A DNA stretch of 64,000 nucleotides from Solwaraspora sp. WMMA2056 (GTDB lineage Bacteria; Actinomycetota; Actinomycetes; Mycobacteriales; Micromonosporaceae), in contig NZ_CP128360.1 in the NCBI RefSeq assembly GCF_030345095.1, positions 2,852,001 through 2,916,000 on the forward strand, read 5' to 3'. Under the pieces are notes generated by a model. It worked only from the letters and a program-made list of their open reading frames with translations. It had not been told where the DNA came from and ran no database searches. Below are positions 8,301-16,372 of the stretch, piece by piece (the stretch's first letter is position 1; the number at the start of each line of letters is the position of its first letter). The position numbers and the translations under genes are program-made.

Positions 8301-11144
8301 CATCGGAAGTTCGGCCCGGTCGGCGGCCATCCGCCGCAGCAGGTCCACGGTCGACTCGGTGTCGTCGACCGGGGTCGCCTCGGCAGCCGGTGCCGCCGCC
8401 ATGGTCGCCGTCGTGGCGATCGTGACGGTCGGCGCCGCCTCACAGGGGCTGGCGAAGAACGTGAACTCGGCCCCGACCGCCAGGCTGCGGGTCAACCGGC
8501 CGTGGAACAGCCCGGAGTGGATGCCTGCGGCGCCGACCACGAACGCGCCCGCCACCACCCGTAGCAGCCCCACCAGGGACTGGCTGTCGGTGTCCAACGC
8601 CAGCGCGGGCACGTCGGTGATGGCGGCGGCCAGGCCGCTGAGCACCCGGCCCGGTCCGACCTCGACGAGCAGGTCGACGTCCTTGGCGGCGGCCGCCGCC
8701 GCCGGCGCGAACAGCACCGGGTCGACGATCTGCCGGTGCAGCAGGGCCGGCACGTCGGTCTCCGCCGGCAGGACCTCGCCGGTCACCGTCGACACGACCG
8801 TACGGTGCAGCTGCTGGAACCGTTCCCCGGTCAGCTGGTCGGCGAAGGCTCCGGCGGCGGGGGCGACCAGCGGCGAGTGGAACGCGTGGGACACCGCCAG
8901 CGGGGTCGCCGCCAGCGCGGCCTCCCTGGCCGCTTGGCAGACCCGTTCGACCTGGTCGACCGGGCCGGCGACGACGGTCTGCTGTGGCCCGTTGTATCCG
9001 GCGATCACCACGTCGGTGCCGCTGAGCAGCTTCCGTACGGTGTCCGGGTCGGCACCGACGCCGGCCATCGTGCCGGACGCGCTGTGCGCGGCCATGGTCT
9101 GGCCCCGCACCCGCGCGACCCGCAGCAGCGTCTCCTCGTCGATGGCACCGGCCCAGTGCAGCGCCGAGATCTCACCGAGACTGTGACCGACCGCGACGGT
9201 GGCCTCCACCCCCAGGTTCGCCAGCACGGTGAGGCCGGCCAGCGACCCGGTCACGATCCGGGGCTGGGCCACCGAGGTGGCGACGCCGTCGGCCGACTCC
9301 GGCAGGGCCGACCGGCGGTACACCTGGTCCGCCTCGGCGAACCGGCGCCGCAACGCGCCGCCACTGGTGCCCCGCCCGGAACCCTGGCCGGGGAACAGGT
9401 AGCCGATCCGGCCGGGCCCGCTTGCGTAGCCGAGGAAGGCCCGGCCGTCCTCGGTCACCAGGCGGGTCTGGTCGGTGTCGAGCACGTCGAGGACCCGCTG
9501 CAGTTGCCGTACCGCGTCCTCCGGCGAGGTGACCACCACCGCCGCCCGGTACGGCAGGTCGCGCAACTCCCGGTGCAACGTGGCGGCCAGGTCGGCCAAC
9601 TGCGCGTACGCCACCGTCGGCACGAACGCGACCAGCTGGTGCAGCCGTTCGCGCAGCTCGTCGCGGGACAGCGCGTCGACGGCCAGCAGTTCGGCGTCCT
9701 GCACCGAGGTCGCCAGCGAGAAGGTCCGGCTGTCCAGCCGGCTGCGCCGCCGGGCGTCGCGCTTCTCCAACACCACGTGGGTGTTGATCCCGCCGAAGCC
9801 CATCGCGGTCACACTGGCCCGCACCGGCACGTCGGCGGACCACGGTTCGGCCTGGCGCAGCACCCGCAGCGCGGCGTCCGGGCGGGTCAGCTCGTCGTGC
9901 GGATCGACGCAGCCGATCGCCGGGGGCAGCACCTCGTGATGCACGGCCATCGCGGCCTTGATCAGGCCGGCCACCCCGGCCGCCGCCTTGGTGTGCCCGA
10001 TCATGCCTTTGATCGAGCCGATCACCGCCGGTCGCCCGTCAGGATCGGCCGCCTGCCGCGCCAGGGTGAGCGCCTTCAGTTCGGTGCTGTCGCCGACCGC
10101 CGTACCGGTGCCGTGTCCCTCGAACAGGCCGACCGTGTCGATGCCGAAGCCGGCCCGCTCGTACGCCCGGCGCAACGCCAACTGGTAGCCGCTGACCTCA
10201 GGTCGGGTGATGCCGCCCTTGCCGTCGGAGGAGATGCCCCAGCCGGCGATGGTGGCGTAGCTGCGGTGCCCGGCCGCCGTGGCGTCCGGCTCGCGCATCA
10301 GCACGATCATCCCGCAGCCCTCACCGGGCCAGAACCCGTTGGAGCCCTTGTCGTACACCCGCATCTCGCCCCGGGCCAGCGCCCCGGTCTTGGCGAAACC
10401 GATGATCTCGAACGGGTCGATCGACAGGTCGACCCCGCCGGCGATCGCGACGTCGACCTCGCCGTCGAGCAGCGACTTGCAGGCGGTCGCCACCGACAGC
10501 AGCGACGACGAGCAGGCGCCGTCCACCGTGTAGCCGCCGCCCTTGAGGTCGAAGTGGTTGCAGATCCGCCCGGCGATGGTGTTGGACAGACCACCGGCGA
10601 GGGTGTCCTCGTCGATCGCCGGGAACGGGGCCTTGTAGCTGGTCTCCAGGTCGGCCAGGAACGTGGCGAGCTGGTCGTCGTCCCAGTCCTGTTCCTTGAG
10701 CGCGGCGGCGACCATCCGGCGTACGTACGGCCAGCGCAGCCGCATCAGGTTGGCCCGGGAGAACTCACCGGTGAGGCTGTTGCCGACGACCACGCTGGTC
10801 CGTTCGCGGGGCAGCCCTTCGGCCATCGGGAACCCGGCGTCGGCCAGGGCCGTCGCCGCCACGTCCAGGGCCAGCCAGTGGGTCAGGTCCGTCGACCGGT
10901 AGGTGCTTCCGGCGATCTTGTACGCGATCCGGTCGAACTCGTACCCCTCGATGACGGCGGCGTTGCGGGCGTAGAACCGGTCCGGAGCGGCCGGGTCGGC
11001 GTCCCAGTAGTCGGCCAGCCGCATCCGCACGTCCGGCAGTCGGCGGAACGCCCGCCGCCCGGCGAGGGCGTTGTCCCACAGCTCCCGCGGCGATGTGGCG
11101 TCCGGGTAGCGGCAGGCCATGCCGACGATGGAGATCCTGGTCAC
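5370..11144 (-). CDS. Iterative enediyne polyketide synthase (PKSE)
   Basis: 1,924 residues, the normal PKSE size. Domains in order: KS (VDGACSSSL with Cys211, EGHGTGTAVGD, IKGMIGHTKAAAG); AT (VGHSLGEIS, Ser655); central ACP (DDLHLSSITV, Ser964); KR (VTGGGKGITAE near 1200, FGSIIGRAGLRGEAHYATAN); DH (DDHRLDGNLLFPAVFGMEAM near 1475); C-terminal phosphopantetheinyl transferase-like domain (LGCDVEAV near 1820, WSAVECLQKIG). This order is specific to enediyne synthases, which build a polyene from acetate/malonate units and self-phosphopantetheinylate. GTG 11144 overlaps the unbU stop as GTGA and places the KS N-terminus (ISIVGMACRYPDATSPRELW) correctly. Residues alone do not let me say whether the product is a 9- or 10-membered enediyne. 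Confidence 0.97.
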   Translation of the reverse strand: MTRISIVGMACRYPDATSPRELWDNALAGRRAFRRLPDVRMRLADYWDADPAAPDRFYARNAAVIEGYEFDRIAYKIAGSTYRSTDLTHWLALDVAATALADAGFPMAEGLPRERTSVVVGNSLTGEFSRANLMRLRWPYVRRMVAAALKEQDWDDDQLATFLADLETSYKAPFPAIDEDTLAGGLSNTIAGRICNHFDLKGGGYTVDGACSSSLLSVATACKSLLDGEVDVAIAGGVDLSIDPFEIIGFAKTGALARGEMRVYDKGSNGFWPGEGCGMIVLMREPDATAAGHRSYATIAGWGISSDGKGGITRPEVSGYQLALRRAYERAGFGIDTVGLFEGHGTGTAVGDSTELKALTLARQAADPDGRPAVIGSIKGMIGHTKAAAGVAGLIKAAMAVHHEVLPPAIGCVDPHDELTRPDAALRVLRQAEPWSADVPVRASVTAMGFGGINTHVVLEKRDARRRSRLDSRTFSLATSVQDAELLAVDALSRDELRERLHQLVAFVPTVAYAQLADLAATLHRELRDLPYRAAVVVTSPEDAVRQLQRVLDVLDTDQTRLVTEDGRAFLGYASGPGRIGYLFPGQGSGRGTSGGALRRRFAEADQVYRRSALPESADGVATSVAQPRIVTGSLAGLTVLANLGVEATVAVGHSLGEISALHWAGAIDEETLLRVARVRGQTMAAHSASGTMAGVGADPDTVRKLLSGTDVVIAGYNGPQQTVVAGPVDQVERVCQAAREAALAATPLAVSHAFHSPLVAPAAGAFADQLTGERFQQLHRTVVSTVTGEVLPAETDVPALLHRQIVDPVLFAPAAAAAAKDVDLLVEVGPGRVLSGLAAAITDVPALALDTDSQSLVGLLRVVAGAFVVGAAGIHSGLFHGRLTRSLAVGAEFTFFASPCEAAPTVTIATTATMAAAPAAEATPVDDTESTVDLLRRMAADRAELPMEMVRDDSRLLDDLHLSSITVGQLVNQAAARRGIAASATPTNFATATVGQLADALDQLSATATDGDAHAPAVVDGAAPWSRAFRIDLDPAGPPVPVTAAGGASAGGGWRVYARDDHPLAEPLRLALDRAGLGGGVLVCLSPQCPADEVELALRAARELLAGGGGDRFVLVQSDRGAAGLAKTLRLEAPQLKVTVVHVPLIREALPWVCAEVAATDGFVESYYEPDGSRRVPVLRALPVRAERTAQVLGGDDVLLVTGGGKGITAECALALAADSGARLAVLGRSDPADDPDLAANLRRMTDAGITVHYGRADVTDADQVQRAVAQVTDALGPVTAVLHGAGRNEPTALTNLDMAQVRQTFAPKVDGLDAVLGAVDPDQLRLLVTFGSIIGRAGLRGEAHYATANEWLAERTVRFQREHPQCRAVCMEWSVWSGVGMGERLSVVESLQREGVIPISLDDGVALMRRLVGDPDVPPVVVVSGRTTGIDTVAHDLPDLPLLRFVDKPLVRYHGVELVCETILHPGSDLYLDDHRLDGNLLFPAVFGMEAMAQVATAVTGASTVPRIEQAEFLRPIVVPPDGSTTVRIAATVVDDAAVDVTIRSAETAFAAEHFRARLRFDTDPAPDGPPDQVADGLPPVALDPARDLYVDTMFQGARFQRVRRYHRAAARHIDTEVAADPQIAWFAPYLPGDLLLGDPGLRDALMHANQVCVPDATLLPQGIDRVHPGGADLVGPGDFRFCAVERSRDGDTYHYDIAVRDGDGRVVERWEGLRLRAVRKKGGAGPWVAPLLGPYLERTVQDLLGSDTAVVVEPALPDEDEATTRRGRTGRAAGRALGRPVSVTHRPDGRPELPGTAVSAAHGAGVTLCVTGTGDLGCDVEAVAARSDDEWRDLLGNHLPLAQLLARELAEPLDVAATRVWSAVECLQKIGRPQPTPLSQLAGGPAGWVVLASGSQRIATMATTLRDHPGPVVVAVLAQGR

Positions 11145-12148
11145 GCCACCACCACCTCCTTCGTGTTCGACGGTGTGGTCAGCGGTGTCGCGGTCGGGTC
11201 GCCCGCTGTGGCAGCGGCGGCGCGGGCCTGGGCCTCGTTGGCCTCGCGGACCTTGTTGACGATGTGCACGGACCAGAGGAAGATGCCCCGGACGGCGCAC
11301 ACCGCCGCCGTGGCGAAGAACAGCCCGTACGCGATGCCGGCGCCGGTGAGCATGCCGTAGACCAGCGCCACGCTGCCGCCGAAGGCGACCTGCGAGGCCG
11401 GTTTGGACGGGCTGGTCCCCGGGTCGGTGATCATGTAGTTGGTGAACAGGACGAACGCCACGCCGGTCATGGTGGCCAGCCCGCCCAGGATCGAGGTGTC
11501 GAGCAGGACGCCGCGCACGACCGACTGCAGCGCGAAGACCCCGAGCCAGGCACCGATCAGCCACATCCGGCCGGTCAGCTTGGCGTTGAGCATCGTCCCC
11601 AGGCCGAGAATGGCCAGTGGCAGGAACCAGTCGACGAAGCCGTCCACGTTCTCGGTGAAGTGGTACGGCGGCGCGATGCTGGCCCACGGGAAGACGACGA
11701 GGATCATCATGATCCCGAAGTTCGACGGGTTCATGTAGTGCCGCAGCCGGCCCCGTACCGGTGCCCGCAGCACCCACTTGGCGCCGATCGCCACCGCGAC
11801 ACCGAACATCATCGCGAGGATCTGGTCGTTGACGTAGGTCAGCATGTTCACCGCCAGCGCGGTGATGTGCGCCGGGTACAGGAACTCGGCGAGTCCGCGT
11901 ACCCCGCCGCCGAGGAACCGTGGCGGGCGACCTTCGGTCCGGGCGCCGATGATCTCCAGGCCGATCTCGATCGTGTACGCCGTGGCGAGCGCGACGAACG
12001 GCCACAGCCACGGTTGCTCGAAGCCGAGCACGGTGTAGCCCAGGATGTTGAACACCGTGATCGAGATGGCGAACCGGCGGAGCGCGGTGACGACTTTGGG
12101 ATCGTGTCGGGGGGCGGAACGGGCGGTCTGCGGGGTGGTCGTGGTCAT
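11141..12148 (-). CDS. unbU: Enediyne membrane protein UnbU (E5)
   Basis: 335 residues with about eight hydrophobic segments (for example FNILGYTVLGFEQPWLWPFV, GLATMTGVAFVLFTNYMITD, VALVYGMLTGAGIAYGLFF). GMLTGAG and a TNYMITDPGTSPSKP loop resemble RnfD/NqrB-type membrane proteins, a relation known for UnbU/E5. The gene sits between unbV and the PKS gene and overlaps the latter by GTGA, the conserved order E3-E4-E5-E-E10 of enediyne loci. Its exact biochemical role is unsettled; it is required together with E3 and E4 to convert the polyene toward the enediyne core. Start ATG 12148 lies four bases after the unbV stop. Confidence 0.92.
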   Translation of the reverse strand: MTTTTPQTARSAPRHDPKVVTALRRFAISITVFNILGYTVLGFEQPWLWPFVALATAYTIEIGLEIIGARTEGRPPRFLGGGVRGLAEFLYPAHITALAVNMLTYVNDQILAMMFGVAVAIGAKWVLRAPVRGRLRHYMNPSNFGIMMILVVFPWASIAPPYHFTENVDGFVDWFLPLAILGLGTMLNAKLTGRMWLIGAWLGVFALQSVVRGVLLDTSILGGLATMTGVAFVLFTNYMITDPGTSPSKPASQVAFGGSVALVYGMLTGAGIAYGLFFATAAVCAVRGIFLWSVHIVNKVREANEAQARAAAATAGDPTATPLTTPSNTKEVVVA

Positions 12149-12152
12149 CGGT

Positions 12153-14099
12153 TCACCTCACCGTGGCCTGGGACCCGAGCTGTACGGAGTGCCAGCCGGG
12201 GGTCATCTCAAGGGTCTGTTCGTGTGCCTGACCAGTGCGGTCCCGCCAGCTGATCTGCACCTGCACCGGCCCGGTCACCTCGCCGAGTCCGATGTGCACC
12301 TCGTGGCTGCGGTGGCCGGAGTGGCCGCTGCCGCCGTCGACCCGGGACAGGAAGACCCGCCCGTCGGCGGTGGTGGCGACGACCTGGGCACCGGTCGCCG
12401 GCGAACCGGCCTGCCCGGGGTCGGTGTCGTGGGGGTGGGTCAGGTGCAGGCCGAGGAAGGCGCCGGCCGACGGGCTGTCGTTGTGGTAGTAGACCGGTTC
12501 GGCCCACTGCCGGGCGACCGCCCAGTCGAGCAGCCCGTCGCCGTCGGCGTCGCCGGTGGCGATGCCCCGGGTCGGCACCGGGACCGCCAGACCGAGTTCG
12601 GCAGCCACGTCGACGTAGCGTCCGGTCTCGTCGGGCACGAAGAACCGCAGGGTCTGCCCACCGGCGACGTCGTCACCGGCGCGTACGTTCGGCCACCAGG
12701 CCGGATCGGACAGCAGCAGGTCGTTCGCGGTCGCCAGTTCCTGCAGCTGCGGCCACCGGTTGACCTCGCCCTTGACGAACCCGAGCGCCTGGGTGACCAC
12801 GGTCTGGCCGCTGTTGTTGAAGTCGGCCAGCTTGGTGTCCCAGCCCCAGCCGGACCAGGCCAGGCCCATCGGGGCGCTGCGGTCGGTGAAGGGCGCCTCA
12901 CCGGCGGCGAGCCGGCGACGCATCTCCTCGGTGTCGGCGGCGTCGTTGATGAAGGCGTAGTTGCTCTCCACGATGCCGAACGTGGTGGTGATGTTGCTGA
13001 CGAACAGGTCGTAGTTGCCGTCGCCGTCGAGATCGCCGAAGTCGACCCCCATGCCCTTGAACGAGTCCAGGCCGAGCTGCTTGGACTTCGGTACGGTGCC
13101 CTTGCGGACCGCCTCGACCATGGCGAAGTCGATGTTGCCCGGGGTGGACCGGTTGTGCAGCAGCCGGTCGGGGCCGAAGTCGTGCGCCAGGTACAGCTCC
13201 GGCAGCAGGTCGCCGTCGAGGTCGACCGCGCCCGAGGCCAGCGCCCAGCCGGTCGAGGCTTCGGCGGGGATGGCGTCGTCGACGCGTTCGTAGCGCACCG
13301 TCGGTGTGGCGCCGCTGGTCGCGCCGGCCCACCGGAAGATGTAGTCCGGGCCGCCGTTGAGCCCGTGGGACATCGAGTGGTTCATCTCCACCCCGCCGTA
13401 TACCGTGTGGTCGAGCACCGGGCTGTGCGGGAAGTAGTTGCCGATGTGGATGTCCTCGTAGCCGTCGCCGTCGAAGTCGGCGACGGTGACCGTGTTGGTG
13501 TTCCAGTCCGGGCCGGTGTAGCCCGATCCGGACGGCCCCGGCATCAGTTCGGTCGGCTGGTAGCTGTCCGGGCCGAGTTCGTCGACGTCGGCTTTGGCCA
13601 GGTAGATGATCGGGGTGCGGCCCCACAGGTAGACCAGCAGGTCCATCCGGCCGTCGGCGTTGAAGTCACCGGGTGCGCAGCCCATCGGCGCCATCGCGAA
13701 GTGCATGGGCAGCGGGTCCGGGTCGAGCGCGAACGGTGCGTACCGGGCCGGACTGTCCGGCGTCGGGCTCACTACGACCTGGTCGATCCGGGGATCGGTG
13801 ACGCACAGGTCGTTGGCCAGGCCGTCGCCGTCGAGGTCGTTCATGGCGATCGCGGCACCGACCGAGGAGATCCAGGCGTCGATGTGTTCGTACTCCTGGT
13901 TGACCTTGCGGATCGACTGCTGGGTAAAGCCACCCGGCATCGCGATCGACATCGGCGTGAAGGAGTAGCCGGCGGCCAGGCCCGCACGGGTGTCAGCGGC
14001 GTAGCCCGGCTGACGGGCGAGCACGAACAGGCTCACCATCAGCAGGACCGCGATGACCCCGGCGAGTTGCCGGCGAAGCAAGCCAACTGTCGACGACAC
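12153..14099 (-). CDS. unbV: Enediyne protein UnbV (E4), FG-GAP/ASPIC repeat protein
   Basis: 648 residues. An N-terminal hydrophobic segment (about residues 12-30, GVIAVLLMVSLFVLA) suggests export or membrane anchoring. Six or more FG-GAP/EF-loop-like repeats follow, each with a calcium-loop pattern: DLDGDGLANDL, DFNADGRMDLLVY, DFDGDGYEDIHI, DLDGDGNYDLFVS and DADGDGLLDWAV. The C-terminus is an ASPIC/UnbV domain (VTGPVQVQISWRDRTGQ, EMTPGWHSVQL). It is a conserved partner in the minimal enediyne cassette. GTG 14099 lies three bases after the preceding stop, with GGGAGG about eleven bases upstream. The exact reaction is unknown, and Ca2+ binding is inferred from the repeats. Confidence 0.92.
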   Translation of the reverse strand: MSSTVGLLRRQLAGVIAVLLMVSLFVLARQPGYAADTRAGLAAGYSFTPMSIAMPGGFTQQSIRKVNQEYEHIDAWISSVGAAIAMNDLDGDGLANDLCVTDPRIDQVVVSPTPDSPARYAPFALDPDPLPMHFAMAPMGCAPGDFNADGRMDLLVYLWGRTPIIYLAKADVDELGPDSYQPTELMPGPSGSGYTGPDWNTNTVTVADFDGDGYEDIHIGNYFPHSPVLDHTVYGGVEMNHSMSHGLNGGPDYIFRWAGATSGATPTVRYERVDDAIPAEASTGWALASGAVDLDGDLLPELYLAHDFGPDRLLHNRSTPGNIDFAMVEAVRKGTVPKSKQLGLDSFKGMGVDFGDLDGDGNYDLFVSNITTTFGIVESNYAFINDAADTEEMRRRLAAGEAPFTDRSAPMGLAWSGWGWDTKLADFNNSGQTVVTQALGFVKGEVNRWPQLQELATANDLLLSDPAWWPNVRAGDDVAGGQTLRFFVPDETGRYVDVAAELGLAVPVPTRGIATGDADGDGLLDWAVARQWAEPVYYHNDSPSAGAFLGLHLTHPHDTDPGQAGSPATGAQVVATTADGRVFLSRVDGGSGHSGHRSHEVHIGLGEVTGPVQVQISWRDRTGQAHEQTLEMTPGWHSVQLGSQATVR

Positions 14100-14102
14100 G
14101 GA

Positions 14103-15077
14103 CTAGCACCTCCCAAGAGAGACGAACTGGCTGGCGGCCCGCTCCCGCCACACCTCGTAGGCCGGCACCGGGCCGGTGGTCGCGGGGTCGGGCCGGGTCT
14201 GCCGGCTGACCGCCGCCGCGTCGGACACGGACATTCCGCAGAAGATCTCGGTGGCGAGCTCGTTGTGCGACACCACCAGGCCGGCCCGCACCCGTGCCTC
14301 GGCCGCGAAGGCGCTGGCCTGGGCGACCTGCGGCCGGGCGTCACCGGCGCGGTCCCACAACGTCCGGAGCTCGTCGGCGTCGGCGCCGCCGGCGTAGGTC
14401 GCCGCCAACGCGGCACCGCTGTACAGGTCGGCACGCCGGTGGGGAGCGAAGGCGTCGATCAGCTCGGCCACCCGCTGCGGGTCGCTGCCCCCGACGAACC
14501 AGCTGGCCCGGCCGACGCCCTGGTCGATCGCGCGGCTGGCGTACCAGCGTGGTCCGCTGATCGGCCACGGAAAGTCGGTTTCCTCGTGCTGCTGGTGGAC
14601 GTACCGGTCGGTGTGGAAGTACGCCTGGTGGAATCCGTACCCGTCCAGGGCCAGCCAGCGCAGCAGCGGATCCGGCGCGGTCAGTGTCCGCCACCGGAAT
14701 CTCGGCAACCGGGCCATTGCCCAGCCGATGCCGACGTAGGCCATGTAGACGTGTGCGTCTCCCGGACCGGCCAGGAAACGTGAGACGTGGTCGGAACGGC
14801 CGAACGGCAGTGCGTCGAGAATGGCGAAACCCATGGCCGCGCCCTCGTAGGCGAAACCCTGGTAGCGCACCGGCAGGTCGGCCAGTGGCGTGGCGACCTC
14901 CGCTGGTGTGCCCGCCTCCATGGCCGCCGCGTATCCGGCGATGAAGGACCGCCCGACGGTCTCCAGAACGTCGCGTGAGGTGGAGTTCTTGGCATGGAAG
15001 CCGCGGACTTCCAAGGTCGTCTCGGAAAGCTTCGGCGTCAGGAGCGCGCGTCTCGTCTTACGCCAGTACGTTGCCAA
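14103..15077 (-). CDS. unbL: DUF1702 enediyne protein (E3/UnbL)
   Basis: A 324-residue DUF1702 protein: GFAYEGAAMGFAILD, AYVGIGWAMARLPR, LALDGYGFHQAYFH, and the repeated signature RAIDQGVGRASWFVGG. It is directly upstream of unbV, as in other enediyne loci. TTG 15077 is chosen because gagggagag lies just upstream and the reading then aligns end to end with the paralogue upstream (both begin with a short basic stretch, then LTPKLSETTLEVRGF or APPLAEVTFARRGF). Its catalytic role is not known. With UnbV and UnbU it acts on the PKS-derived polyene. Confidence 0.9.
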   Translation of the reverse strand: MATYWRKTRRALLTPKLSETTLEVRGFHAKNSTSRDVLETVGRSFIAGYAAAMEAGTPAEVATPLADLPVRYQGFAYEGAAMGFAILDALPFGRSDHVSRFLAGPGDAHVYMAYVGIGWAMARLPRFRWRTLTAPDPLLRWLALDGYGFHQAYFHTDRYVHQQHEETDFPWPISGPRWYASRAIDQGVGRASWFVGGSDPQRVAELIDAFAPHRRADLYSGAALAATYAGGADADELRTLWDRAGDARPQVAQASAFAAEARVRAGLVVSHNELATEIFCGMSVSDAAAVSRQTRPDPATTGPVPAYEVWRERAASQFVSLGRC

Positions 15078-15111
15078 CTCTCTCCCTCACTTGTCCTCGA
15101 TGAATGGCAGT

Positions 15112-15143
15112 CGTCGCCCCGCATCATGGCCAGCGGGGCGACG
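15112..15143. terminator. Intercistronic hairpin between the two DUF1702 genes
   Basis: An 11-bp perfect stem (15112-15122 with 15133-15143) closes a ten-base loop, in the 195-base gap between the two paralogous genes on the minus strand. It could terminate or attenuate the upstream transcript, or protect a processed end. The gap is less GC-rich than its surroundings and could also hold a promoter for the downstream cassette. Confidence 0.5.
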
Positions 15144-15271
15144 GAATTCCTTCTTTGGAAATGCCACGTTGGGGAATTTCTCCGAAATTGCTCGATGATG
15201 CGGAACGGGCATGCGTCAACCGGCCGTCTACGGTGACAGCCGTTCCTTCGCGTTGCTCTGATTTCTGTTGT

Positions 15272-16294
15272 TCAGTGGTGGGTCGAATGCAGGCCAGGGG
15301 CGAATCTCTCCCGTATGCGTCGCCGCCAGATTTCGTAGGCCGGCGGGCCGTCAGGCCGGGATGCGCCCGAACCGGTGTCGTCGGCGCCCGTACCGTCGGT
15401 GTCGGTCACCGCGACCTCGTCGGCGAGCGCGGCGGCGGCCGCCGCCGACGTCCCGGTCAGCACCTGGGTCGCGGTCTCCACGTGGGCCGGCACGAAGCCG
15501 GACTCGGCGCGGGCCTTGGCGGCGAACACCGCGCCCTGGGCGAGCTCCGCGCGGTACGGGCCGGCCAGCTCCGGTAGCAGGTCGAGCTCACCGCCGGCGA
15601 AGGTCGCCGCCAGCCCGACACCACTGAACAGGTCGGCCCGCCGGGCCGGTGCGAACTCTTCGACGGCGGCGGCGACCGCCCGTGGTTGACCACCGTGGAT
15701 GAACCACAGTGCCCGGCCGATGCCCTGGTCGAAGGCGCGGCCGAAGTAGTCGGGCCGGCCGAGCCACGGGTAGGGCGCCGGCTGCCGCTGCTCGACGACC
15801 CAGCGTCGGGTGTGGAAGTACGCCCGGTCGAAGCCGAGCCCGTCGACCGCCAGCCACGACATGGTGGGGTGGTAGGGCAGCCCGGCCAGGTCCGGCAGCA
15901 CCTTGCGCCACAGCGGCCGGGGCAGCCGGGCCATCGCGAACCCGATCCCGATGTACGCCAGCAGCAGGTGCGGCCGGCCGCTGCCGGTGAGCAGGTCGCG
16001 GGTGCGCCGGCCGCGCCGGGCGCCGGTGACGTCCCGTACGGTGAGCGCCATCGTCGCCCCTTCGTAGGCGAAGCCCCGCAGCTCCTGCTCGACCAGCTCC
16101 AGCCGGCGTTCCAGCTCCCACAGGTCGACGCTGTCGATGGCCCATTCGAAGCCGCAGATCACCGCCTGGGGGACCGCCTCCAACCGGCGGGCGGCCGGTG
16201 CCGATGCGCCGGGAAAGCCCCGGCGCGCGAAGGTGACCTCGGCCAGCGGTGGCGCCAGGGCCAACCGCCGGACGGCGCCGATGACGCCTGCCAT
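15272..16294 (-). CDS. Second DUF1702 enediyne protein (UnbL paralogue)
   Basis: About 340 residues with the same signatures as the unbL product: RGFAYEGATMALTVRD, LLLAYIGIGFAMARLPRPLW, LAVDGLGFDRAYFHT and RAFDQGIGRALWFIHGG. Two DUF1702 copies side by side suggest a duplication followed by divergence, perhaps two subunits. I chose ATG 16294, preceded by ggagaaacgc, so the N-terminus (MAGVIGAVRRLALAPPLAEV) aligns with the paralogue. Earlier in-frame starts at 16306 and 16336 add residues with no counterpart. It lies downstream of the carboxymuconolactone-decarboxylase-like gene and upstream of a hairpin. Confidence 0.88.
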   Translation of the reverse strand: MAGVIGAVRRLALAPPLAEVTFARRGFPGASAPAARRLEAVPQAVICGFEWAIDSVDLWELERRLELVEQELRGFAYEGATMALTVRDVTGARRGRRTRDLLTGSGRPHLLLAYIGIGFAMARLPRPLWRKVLPDLAGLPYHPTMSWLAVDGLGFDRAYFHTRRWVVEQRQPAPYPWLGRPDYFGRAFDQGIGRALWFIHGGQPRAVAAAVEEFAPARRADLFSGVGLAATFAGGELDLLPELAGPYRAELAQGAVFAAKARAESGFVPAHVETATQVLTGTSAAAAAALADEVAVTDTDGTGADDTGSGASRPDGPPAYEIWRRRIRERFAPGLHSTHH

Positions 16295-16372
16295 GCGTTT
16301 CTCCATTCCGGTACGGGTGCCGGCCGATGCCGGCACCGGCCGGCGCGGGCAGCCGGTACCCCTTTGGGTCGG

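Noticed and set aside
5412-8564. Very long open frame on the plus strand opposite the enediyne PKS
   Set aside because: Antisense shadow of a high-GC gene; its translation is Arg/Gly/Pro/His-rich without domain motifs, while the minus strand encodes a complete PKSE.
5370-11144. Deciding whether the enediyne is 9- or 10-membered
   Set aside because: Residue patterns visible by eye are insufficient; a PKSE phylogeny would be needed.
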